From the NCBI GenBank assembly GCA_007128755.1, contig SKWV01000032.1:1-6519 (forward strand): a stretch of DNA of 6,519 nucleotides. The letters run 5' to 3'. The notes below the pieces were generated by a model. The model made no database searches and had not been told where the DNA came from. It worked only from the letters and a program-made list of their open reading frames with translations. Shown piece after piece: positions 1 to 5,669 of this stretch. The position numbers and the translations under genes are program-made. Numbering within the stretch: position 1 is the stretch's first letter; each line of letters begins with the position of its first letter. The DNA comes from Trueperaceae bacterium. Its GTDB lineage: Bacteria > Deinococcota > Deinococci > Deinococcales > Trueperaceae.

Positions 1-1071
1 GAGCGCGCCGCCATCGACGCCCTGCGCGCCGCCGCCGACGGTCCGCAGCAGTACGCGCCGGTGGCGGGCGACGCGCACCTGGCGCGCGCCGTCGCCGCGG
101 CCGTGGGCTTGGCGCTCGGGCGCGACCTCGATCCGCTGGCGAACGTGCAGGTGACGGTCGGCGCCACCGAGGGCCTGTTCGCGACGATCCAGGGGCTCGT
201 CGATCCCGGAGACCGGGTCGTGATCGTCGAGCCGTGGTACGACGCCTACCCGCCCATGGTGCGCATGGCGGGCGGCGAGGTGCACGCGGTGCCGATGCGG
301 CTCGCCGGCGGGCGCTGGCGGCTCGACCGCGAGGCGCTGGCCGCCGCGGTGACGCCCGGCACCCGCCTCGTCATGGTCAACACCCCGCACAACCCCACCG
401 GCGCCGTCTACGACGAGGGCGACCTGGACGCGATCGTGGCCGCCAGCGCGCGCGTCGACGCGGTCATCGTCTCCGACGAGGTGTACGAGCACCTCGCCTT
501 CGTGCCCTTCGCCGGCGTCGCCTCGCGCCCCGGCGCCTGGGAGCGGACCCTGAGCGTCTCGAGCATCGGCAAGAGCTTCGGCGTCACCGGCTGGAAGGTC
601 GGCTGGGTCACGGGTCCGGAGGACCTCGTCGCCGCGGTCCGCTCGGCGCACCAGTGGATCCCCTTCGCGGTCGCCACGCCGCTCCAGCGGGCCGCCGCCA
701 CGCTGTTGGGGGGCGCGGCGGCCGACGGCGGAAGCGCGTTCGCCATCCTCCGCTCGAGCCTGCAGGCGCGTCGGGACCTCCTGGTGGGGCACCTGCGCGA
801 CGTCGGCTTCGACGTCCATCACCCCGACGGCGGCTACTTCGCCGTCGCGGACGCCAGGCCCTTGGGCTTCGACGACGGCGAGGCGCTGGCGCAGGCGCTG
901 CCGGCGGCCGCGGGCGTCGTCGCCATCCCCATGAAGGCGTTCGTCTCCCCCGCCCACGCTGGCCTCGTCGCCGGCCAGTTGCGGTTCGCCTTCTGCAAAC
1001 GCGAGGAAGCGATCGACGAGGCCGGCGCGCGGCTGCGGGCCTGGCGCGATCGCGGCTTCGCCGCGCCCTGA
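1..1071 (+). CDS. PLP-dependent class I/II aminotransferase, 5'-truncated by the window edge
   Basis: This is a fold-type I PLP aminotransferase that transfers an amino group between an amino acid and a 2-oxo acid in the cytosol. The frame is open from base 1, and the first codons read into QYAP, a stretch normally found about 30-60 residues into the family, so roughly 30 N-terminal residues lie outside the window; 356 residues are present. Visible motifs are GATEGLFATIQGLVDPGD, NTPHNPTG (from base 379; the Asn at 391 contacts PLP), SDEVYEH (Asp at 475, which pairs with the pyridine nitrogen, and Tyr at 484), SSIGKSFGVTGWK with the Schiff-base Lys at 571, and a C-terminal LRFAFCK whose Arg at 982 should bind the substrate carboxylate. 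The EPWYDAY block and the C-terminal RFAFCK followed by an acidic stretch most resemble the kynurenine aminotransferase / methionine aminotransferase (YbdL) / DapC-like subgroup. The exact substrate cannot be read from sequence. The next gene, ilvD, has its own probable promoter, so co-function is not implied. Confidence 0.93.
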   Translation, partial: ERAAIDALRAAADGPQQYAPVAGDAHLARAVAAAVGLALGRDLDPLANVQVTVGATEGLFATIQGLVDPGDRVVIVEPWYDAYPPMVRMAGGEVHAVPMRLAGGRWRLDREALAAAVTPGTRLVMVNTPHNPTGAVYDEGDLDAIVAASARVDAVIVSDEVYEHLAFVPFAGVASRPGAWERTLSVSSIGKSFGVTGWKVGWVTGPEDLVAAVRSAHQWIPFAVATPLQRAAATLLGGAAADGGSAFAILRSSLQARRDLLVGHLRDVGFDVHHPDGGYFAVADARPLGFDDGEALAQALPAAAGVVAIPMKAFVSPAHAGLVAGQLRFAFCKREEAIDEAGARLRAWRDRGFAAP

Positions 1072-1080
1072 GCTCATCCC

Positions 1081-1106
1081 GACGCGAACGCGTCACCGCC
1101 CGTGAC
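1081..1106. repeat. Two small overlapping inverted repeats downstream of the aminotransferase
   Basis: GACGCG-AA-CGCGTC (1081-1094) is followed with overlap by GTCAC-CGCCC-GTGAC (1092-1106). Both are perfect but short and GC-rich, and no T-tract follows. They lie in the 105-base gap between the aminotransferase stop and the ilvD start, upstream of the predicted ilvD -10 box. They could be a weak transcription end for the first gene, an operator for ilvD, or chance. Only the symmetry is seen; any role is inference. Confidence 0.3.
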
Positions 1107-1141
1107 TCCTGTCGCCACCTCGGCGCCGCGCCGCCTGACGG

Positions 1142-1147
1142 TAGGAT
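1142..1147 (+). promoter_or_regulatory. Probable -10 box of the ilvD promoter (TAGGAT)
   Basis: TAGGAT matches the TANNNT -10 pattern and stands out in GC-rich surroundings. It would place transcription start near 1153-1154 and give a 5' leader of about 23 bases that contains the Shine-Dalgarno site. No convincing -35 box is seen at the usual 16-18 base spacing. The thuA-like gene further on has the near-identical box TAGGCT, which supports the assignment. Confidence 0.45.
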
Positions 1148-1156
1148 GTCGCATCC
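1144..1156. promoter_or_regulatory. Palindrome overlapping the ilvD -10 box and start site (candidate operator)
   Basis: GGATG-TCG-CATCC is a perfect 5+3+5 inverted repeat. Its left arm shares four bases with the -10 hexamer and its right arm covers the predicted transcription start, the usual position for a repressor operator. In the RNA it could make only a very short hairpin, so a DNA site is the better reading. Whether any protein binds it is unknown. Confidence 0.3.
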
Positions 1157-1167
1157 AGCACGCTTCC

Positions 1168-1172
1168 GGAGG
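1168..1172 (+). promoter_or_regulatory. Shine-Dalgarno site deciding the ilvD start
   Basis: GGAGG sits 4 bases upstream of the ATG at 1177. The frame is open further upstream to a GTG at 1102, but that codon lies upstream of the predicted -10 box and has no ribosome binding site, so the ATG at 1177 is chosen. Confidence 0.75.
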
Positions 1173-1176
1173 CGCC

Positions 1177-2877
1177 ATGGCCGACGTCATCGACCCCCCC
1201 ATCCTCGCTCCGAACCGCCGCTCCCGCGTCGTCACGCACGGCGACCAGCGCGCCCCCAACCGCGCGATGCTCCGTGCCGTCGGCTTCGGCGACGACGACT
1301 TCGACAAGCCCATCATCGGCGTGGCCGACGGACAGAGCACCATCACGCCGTGCAACAGCGGCCTGGGCGGGCTCTCGGATCGCGCCGAGGCGGCGCTGCG
1401 CGACGCCGGCGGCATGCCCCAGCGCTTCGGCACCATCACCGTCTCCGACGGCATCTCCATGGGCACGGAGGGGATGAAGTGCTCGCTCGTGTCGCGCGAG
1501 GTCATCGCCGATAGCATCGAGACCGTCTGCCGCGGCCAGAGCATGGACGGCCTGCTGGCGGTGGGCGGCTGCGACAAGAACATGCCGGGCGCGCTCATCG
1601 CGATCGCCCGCCTCGACATCCCTTCCGTGTTCGTGTACGGCGGCACCATCCGCCCCGGTCGGCTCGGCGACGAGGACCTGACCATCGTCAGCGTCTTCGA
1701 GGCGGTGGGCGAGTACGCCGCCGGACGCATCCCGCTGGAGCGCTTCCGCGAGATCGAGGGGCACGCCTGCCCCGGTTCGGGCTCGTGCGGCGGCATGTAC
1801 ACCGCCAACACCATGTCGTCGGCGATCGAGGCGCTCGGGCTCTCGCTGCCGGGCTCGTCGACCATGTCGGCCGTCGACGAGGAGAAGGCCGACTCGGCCG
1901 CGGCCTCGGGCGAGGCGCTCCTGCGCCTGATCGCCGACGACGTCCGGCCGCGCTCGCTGATGACCCGGGAGGCGTTCGAGAACGCCATCACGGTGGTCAT
2001 GGCGATCGGCGGGAGCACCAACGCCGTCCTCCATCTGTTGGCGATCGCGCGGGCGGCCGAGGTGCCGCTCACGATCGACGACTTCGAGACGATCCGCCTG
2101 CGCACGCCGCACCTGTGCGACCTCAAGCCGTCCGGCCGCTACGTCGCCACCGACCTGCACCGCGTGGGCGGCATCCCACTCGTCATGAAGATGCTGCTGC
2201 GCGAGGGCCTGCTCCACGGCGACTGCCTCACGGTGACCGGCAAGACCGTGAGCGAGAACCTCGCCGACGTGCCGGACGCGCCGCCCTCGGGGCAGGACGT
2301 GGTGCGCCCCTTCGACCGCCCGGTCTACCCCATCGGGCACCTCGCGATCCTCCGCGGCAACTTGGCGCCCGAGGGCGCCGTCGCCAAGACGAGCGGGATG
2401 CGGTCGACGCGCATCGAGGGACCCGCGCGCGTGTTCGAGTCCGAGGAGGAGGCGATGGCCGCGATCCTCGCCGACCGGATCCGCCCCGGCGACGTGCTCG
2501 TGATCCGCTACGAGGGGCCGAAGGGGGGGCCGGGTATGCGCGAGATGCTCTCGCCCACCAGCGCCCTGATCGGCCGCGGCCTCGGGGACTCCGTCGGGCT
2601 CATCACCGACGGCCGCTTCTCGGGCGGGACCTACGGCCTGGTGGTGGGGCACGTCGCGCCCGAGGCCGCGGTCGGCGGCCCGCTGGCCCTCCTGCGAGAC
2701 GGCGACCGGATCACGATCGACGCGGAGCGCAACCTGATCGAGGTGGCCTTGGACGACGCCGAGATGGCCCGTCGACGCGCCGACTGGACGCCACCCCCTC
2801 CGCGCTACCGCGCCGGCGTGCTGCACAAGTACGCGCTGCTGGTCGGCTCCGCGTCGGAGGGCGCCGTCACGGGCTGA
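1177..2877 (+). CDS. ilvD: Dihydroxy-acid dehydratase
   Basis: This 566-residue cytosolic iron-sulfur enzyme dehydrates 2,3-dihydroxy-isovalerate and 2,3-dihydroxy-3-methylvalerate to their 2-oxo acids, the third common step of branched-chain amino acid synthesis. The three expected cluster cysteines are present: Cys59 in TPCNSGL, Cys132 in GGCDKNMPG, and Cys204 in GSCGGMYTANTM, preceded by HACPG with an extra Cys198. Downstream come GKTVSENL, the GPKGGPGMREML block, and TDGRFSGGTYG with the proposed catalytic Ser482. The length fits the shorter IlvD forms (about 550-570 residues), and the HACPGSGSCGGM signature is typical of IlvD rather than of the related Edd phosphogluconate dehydratase. 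Some family members act on sugar acids (arabonate, xylonate), which cannot be fully excluded by eye. It has a probable private promoter with a candidate operator, and a strong hairpin follows 5 bases after the stop, so it is probably transcribed on its own. Confidence 0.96.
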   Translation: MADVIDPPILAPNRRSRVVTHGDQRAPNRAMLRAVGFGDDDFDKPIIGVADGQSTITPCNSGLGGLSDRAEAALRDAGGMPQRFGTITVSDGISMGTEGMKCSLVSREVIADSIETVCRGQSMDGLLAVGGCDKNMPGALIAIARLDIPSVFVYGGTIRPGRLGDEDLTIVSVFEAVGEYAAGRIPLERFREIEGHACPGSGSCGGMYTANTMSSAIEALGLSLPGSSTMSAVDEEKADSAAASGEALLRLIADDVRPRSLMTREAFENAITVVMAIGGSTNAVLHLLAIARAAEVPLTIDDFETIRLRTPHLCDLKPSGRYVATDLHRVGGIPLVMKMLLREGLLHGDCLTVTGKTVSENLADVPDAPPSGQDVVRPFDRPVYPIGHLAILRGNLAPEGAVAKTSGMRSTRIEGPARVFESEEEAMAAILADRIRPGDVLVIRYEGPKGGPGMREMLSPTSALIGRGLGDSVGLITDGRFSGGTYGLVVGHVAPEAAVGGPLALLRDGDRITIDAERNLIEVALDDAEMARRRADWTPPPPRYRAGVLHKYALLVGSASEGAVTG

Positions 2878-2882
2878 GGGAG

Positions 2883-2927
2883 CTCGCCGTCGGTGCCCGC
2901 TGCTCCAGCGCGGCGGGCACCGGCGAG
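2883..2927 (+). terminator. Strong GC hairpin after ilvD, possible terminator
   Basis: CGGTGCCCGC (2891-2900) pairs perfectly over 10 bp with GCGGGCACCG (2913-2922) around a 12-base loop. Alternatively CTCGCCG (2883-2889) pairs with CGGCGAG (2921-2927), with the inner 8 bp retained and a 3-base bulge. It begins 5 bases after the ilvD stop and ends before the next promoter, as a terminator would. No T-run follows, so it is not a classical intrinsic terminator; in GC-rich genomes such U-less hairpins may end or stabilise transcripts. Confidence 0.5.
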
Positions 2928-2952
2928 GCGCCCGCGAGGCTCGGCACCGACG
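2888..2952. repeat. Long-range inverted repeat that competes with the hairpin after ilvD
   Basis: CGTCGGTGCC (2888-2897) is the exact reverse complement of GGCACCGACG (2943-2952). The left arm is the same stretch that forms the 5' side of the hairpin ending at 2922-2927, so the two pairings exclude each other. The right arm ends 5 bases before the extended -10 element of the thuA-like gene. It could be two half-sites of a DNA-binding protein, or a by-product of GC-rich composition. Confidence 0.35.
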
Positions 2953-2957
2953 CGATT

Positions 2958-2966
2958 TGCTAGGCT
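2958..2966 (+). promoter_or_regulatory. Extended -10 promoter of the thuA-like operon, probably leaderless
   Basis: TGC followed by TAGGCT is an extended -10 element (TGN plus TANNNT). Counting from the hexamer, +1 falls at about 2973, next to or on the A of the ATG at 2974. No Shine-Dalgarno-like sequence precedes that ATG. A -10 box ending 7 bases before the start codon is the known hallmark of leaderless transcripts, which are common in Deinococcus and in actinobacteria. No -35 box is clear, as expected for an extended -10 promoter. Confidence 0.65.
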
Positions 2967-2973
2967 TGATGCC

Positions 2974-3726
2974 ATGCAGCCCCTCCGCGTGACGATCTGG
3001 AACGAGTACCTCCACGAGCTCGAGCACGACACGGTGGCCGCCATCTACCCGGATGGGATCCACGGCGCGCTGCGGCAGCTCGTGCTCGAGCGCTGGAGCG
3101 ACGCCGTCGTGACCACCGCGACGCTCCGCGAGCGCGACCACGGCCTCTCCGACGAGCTCCTCGCCACGACCGACGTGATGCTGTGGTGGGGACACAAGGC
3201 GCACGCCGAGGTCTCCGACGCGTGGGCCGAGAAGGTCCAGGCGGCCGTGCTCTCGGGCATGGGGCTCGTGGCGCTGCACTCCGCCCACCTCGCCAAGCCC
3301 TTCAAACGCCTCATGGGCACGCACTGTTCGCTGCGCTGGCGCGAGGCCGACGAGAAGGAACGGCTGTGGAACCTGCAGCCCTCGCACCCCATCATGGCCG
3401 GCGTCCCCGACCAGTTCGAGCTCGCGCAGGAGGAGATGTACGGGGAGCGGTTCGACATCCCCGAACCCGACGAGCTGCTGATGGTGTCGTGGTTCCAGGG
3501 GGGCGACGTCTTCCGCAGCCTCTGCACCTGGCAGCGTGGACACGGGCGCGTGGTGTACTTCCGCCCCGGTCACGAGACCTACCCGACGTATCACGACCCG
3601 CACGTCCGCACCGTGATCGCGAACGCCGCGCTGTGGGCGCGCCGCCGCCTCACGCGCTCCGACGCGAAGTCGCCCCGCGTGACCGAGTTCGAGAGCGTGC
3701 CCAACCCGACCAAGGAGCACATCTGA
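2974..3726 (+). CDS. ThuA-like (trehalose utilisation) domain protein
   Basis: This 250-residue cytosolic protein of the ThuA family has a class I glutamine amidotransferase-like fold and is found in sugar-catabolic operons; ThuA of rhizobia acts with the dehydrogenase ThuB in making 3-keto derivatives of trehalose and related disaccharides. Family landmarks are the N-terminal TIWNEYLHE (7-15) followed by YPDGIH (25-30), WWGH (71-74), LHSAH (101-105), HPIMAGVP to EMYGERFDIPEPDELL (138-169), and GRVVYFRPGHETYPTY (191-206). The length equals that of compact single-domain family members. The ATG at 2974 is chosen because a -10 box lies immediately upstream and the homologous region begins at residue 4; the frame extends upstream to 2893 only through the hairpin region. 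The stop lies 2 bases before the next ATG, so it forms a bicistronic unit with the oxidoreductase. Its substrate is not known from sequence, so no specific symbol is given. Confidence 0.9.
   Translation: MQPLRVTIWNEYLHELEHDTVAAIYPDGIHGALRQLVLERWSDAVVTTATLRERDHGLSDELLATTDVMLWWGHKAHAEVSDAWAEKVQAAVLSGMGLVALHSAHLAKPFKRLMGTHCSLRWREADEKERLWNLQPSHPIMAGVPDQFELAQEEMYGERFDIPEPDELLMVSWFQGGDVFRSLCTWQRGHGRVVYFRPGHETYPTYHDPHVRTVIANAALWARRRLTRSDAKSPRVTEFESVPNPTKEHI
3712..3717 (+). promoter_or_regulatory. Shine-Dalgarno site for the oxidoreductase, inside the thuA-like gene
   Basis: AAGGAG lies 11 bases before the ATG at 3729 and is read as the Lys-Glu codons near the C-terminus of the ThuA-like protein. 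The spacing is slightly long. It supports a leadered, probably coupled start for the second gene, in contrast to the SD-less first gene. Confidence 0.6.
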
Positions 3727-3728
3727 CC

Positions 3729-4772
3729 ATGCCGCCGAGACCCCTCAAGATCGGCATCATCGGCGTCGGCGCGATCTCGCAGTACCACCGTGACGGGTAC
3801 CTCGCGGCGGGCGCCGAAGTGGTCGCCCTCGCGGATCCACACGAGCTCACGCTGCGCGCCAAGCAACGCCAGTGGGACGTGGAGCGGGCGTACGTCGACT
3901 TCACCGAGATGTTCGAGGCCGGCGACATCGACGCGATCTCGATCGCCGCCCCGACGTCGGTCCATGCCCCGGCCACGCTCGCGGCCGCCGCCGCGGGTGT
4001 GCACGTGCTGTGCGAGAAACCGCTGTCGCTCGACCTCGGGCAGGGCCAGGCCATGATCGACGCCTGCCGCGAGGCGGGCGTGGTGCTCCAGGTGAACCAT
4101 CAGCTCCGGTCGCACGGCGCCGCCGCGCTCGCCAAGGACATGATCGATCGCGGCGTGTTGGGCCGGATCACGCACGTCCGGCTGCGGCAGGCCCACGATT
4201 GGGCCGGCGCGAGCGAGGTGCGCACGTCGTTCGCCACGCGGGAGAGCTCGGGCGGCGGCACGCTGCTCGACAACGGCTGCCACATGATGGACTTGGCCCG
4301 CTACTTCGGCGACGACGTCGAGGAGGTGTACGCCCGCACGGCCACGCTGAAGTACGCCATCGAGCTCGAGGACACGGCGCACGTCTCGGTCCGGTTCATG
4401 TCTGGCGCGCTCGGCACGATCGAGACCGCCTGGACCGGCACCGGCTGGGAAGAGGGCTTCTGGATCTACGGGAGCGAGGGCGCGCTGGAGTACACCAACC
4501 GCCTAGGTGAGCCGTACCTGCGGCACGCCTACCGACGCTCCCCCGGAACCACCTGGGGCGACACCGACGTGAGCGAGCACCGCTTCGCGGGCGACCGTCC
4601 GCACTGGCGGCACATCCGCGCCTTCCTCGAGACGATCCAAGGCGTGCGCGAGCCGATCTGTACGGGCGAGGACGGCCTCGAGGCGGTGCGGCTCGTGCTC
4701 GCGGCCTACGAGAGCGCGGAGCGCAACGCGCCCGTGCGGGTCGCCGAGGCGCCCGCCACGTTGACCGTCTAG
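3729..4772 (+). CDS. Gfo/Idh/MocA-family NAD(P)-dependent oxidoreductase
   Basis: This 347-residue cytosolic dehydrogenase has an N-terminal Rossmann domain and a C-terminal alpha/beta substrate domain. KIGIIGVGAIS (7-17) is the dinucleotide-binding loop; Glu96-Lys97-Pro98 in HVLCEKPLSLDL is the family's EKP motif, whose Lys contacts substrate and cofactor; GGGTLLDNGCHMMDL contains Asp181 and His185, the conserved acid and the catalytic histidine of the family. WIYGSEGALEY is the typical strand of the second domain. The family oxidises or reduces hydroxyls of sugars, inositols and their derivatives. Its partner, the ThuA-like gene, ends 2 bases upstream, matching the recurrent ThuA plus Gfo/Idh/MocA pairing of sugar-catabolic operons, where the dehydrogenase is often a 3-keto-forming enzyme. 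Specific substrate and cofactor preference cannot be read by eye. The stop codon is 10 bases from the stop of the convergent ispE. Confidence 0.93.
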   Translation: MPPRPLKIGIIGVGAISQYHRDGYLAAGAEVVALADPHELTLRAKQRQWDVERAYVDFTEMFEAGDIDAISIAAPTSVHAPATLAAAAAGVHVLCEKPLSLDLGQGQAMIDACREAGVVLQVNHQLRSHGAAALAKDMIDRGVLGRITHVRLRQAHDWAGASEVRTSFATRESSGGGTLLDNGCHMMDLARYFGDDVEEVYARTATLKYAIELEDTAHVSVRFMSGALGTIETAWTGTGWEEGFWIYGSEGALEYTNRLGEPYLRHAYRRSPGTTWGDTDVSEHRFAGDRPHWRHIRAFLETIQGVREPICTGEDGLEAVRLVLAAYESAERNAPVRVAEAPATLTV

Positions 4773-4782
4773 ACGGCGGCGG

Positions 4783-5667
4783 TCACGGTGCGCCGGCAGG
4801 CACGGCGCGCGCGACCCGGACCCACCACGGGGCGGCCCGGCGCGCCCGCGCCGCGAGCTCCTCGGCCGCGCCCTCGTCCTCCACCACCGCGAAGCAGGTG
4901 GCGCCCGATCCGCTCATGGCGACCGGATGAGGCGCCTGGGCGCGCAGCCAGTCGAGAACCTCGGCCACCTCCGGCACCCGCGCGGCCACGCCGGGCTCGA
5001 GGTCGTTCGCGAGGTCGAGCCCCCGCGACGGCGTGCGGCGCTCGCCGGGCTCGGCACCCTCGGCACGCCAGCGATAGGCGTCGGCCGCCGACACCGCGAC
5101 ACCCGGGTTCACGAGCACGACCCGCAAGGCGGGGGCGGCGACCGCCTCCAACCGCTCACCGCGCCCACGAGCGCGCGCCCACGCGTGACGGTGCAGGAAG
5201 AACGGCACGTCGCTGCCGAGCTCGGCCGCCAGGAGCGGGAGATCGACGGCTGCCGGCCACGACGCAGCCACGAGCCGCAACACCGCCGCCGCGTCGCTCG
5301 AGCCCCCGCCCAACCCAGCGGCGATCGGGACGCGCTTGCGCAGCGCGATCCGCAGTGGTGGCGGCGGCGGAGCGCCGGCGGCGACGGCCGCGAGGCGGTA
5401 GCGCTCGACCGCCCGCAGCACGAGGTTGCCGCCGTCCAGCGGCAACGGCTCGCGATCGAGTCGCTCGTCGCCCGCCGCGAGCCGGACCAGCACGTCGGCC
5501 GCGCCCTCGGGGCGCATCATGACGTCGTCGTACAGGTCGATGGACGCCATGATCGAGTCGATCTCGTGGAAGCCGTCCGAGCGGCGCCCGAGGACCCGGA
5601 GGCCGAGGTTCAGCTTCGCGTGGGCGCGTGCCTGCGACGCGCCGTCGTCGGGGCCCTCGTGCCGCAC
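4783..5667 (-). CDS. ispE: 4-diphosphocytidyl-2-C-methyl-D-erythritol kinase
   Basis: This 294-residue GHMP-fold kinase phosphorylates the 2-hydroxyl of CDP-methylerythritol with ATP, the step after IspD in the MEP isoprenoid pathway, in the cytosol. Lys18 in AHAKLNLGLRVLG is the conserved substrate-contacting lysine, and RRSDGFHEIDSIM follows. PIAAGLGGGSSDAA (114-127) is the glycine-rich ATP-binding motif with the catalytic Asp125; NDLEP (221-225) is conserved, and MSGSGATCF (251-259) is the third GHMP motif. The length is normal (about 280-310). The GTG start at 5667 is chosen because it lies 2 bases after the ispD stop and 10 bases after a GGGAG site; the frame has no better in-frame start before the AHAKLNLGL block, and the open frame further upstream lies inside ispD. 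It is the last gene of the apparent ubiX-ispD-ispE operon. Only 10 bases separate its stop from the convergent oxidoreductase stop, with no terminator in between. Confidence 0.96.
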   Translation of the reverse strand: MRHEGPDDGASQARAHAKLNLGLRVLGRRSDGFHEIDSIMASIDLYDDVMMRPEGAADVLVRLAAGDERLDREPLPLDGGNLVLRAVERYRLAAVAAGAPPPPPLRIALRKRVPIAAGLGGGSSDAAAVLRLVAASWPAAVDLPLLAAELGSDVPFFLHRHAWARARGRGERLEAVAAPALRVVLVNPGVAVSAADAYRWRAEGAEPGERRTPSRGLDLANDLEPGVAARVPEVAEVLDWLRAQAPHPVAMSGSGATCFAVVEDEGAAEELAARARRAAPWWVRVARAVPAGAP

Positions 5668-5669
5668 GC

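Noticed and set aside
1072..1176. A T-box, leader peptide or riboswitch ahead of ilvD
   Set aside because: The predicted leader is only about 23 bases, with no run of Leu/Val/Ile codons in a small frame and no T-box-like conserved block.
234..1514. A 426-codon plus-strand frame bridging the aminotransferase and ilvD
   Set aside because: It is an Arg/Ala-rich out-of-frame reading of two genes with clear motifs and has no family features of its own.
1093..3720. An 875-codon open frame on the minus strand across ilvD and the thuA-like gene
   Set aside because: Its translation is rich in Arg, His, Ala and Gly with no recognisable domain, and it lies opposite two clearly conserved genes. In very GC-rich DNA, frames opposite real genes often lack stops.
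4847..4860. A 14-base exact copy of part of the ispD repeat unit inside the ispE 3' end
   Set aside because: It encodes ELAAR in the same frame with the favoured GC-ending codons, so convergence by codon preference is the simpler explanation; only one copy exists and the flanks do not match.
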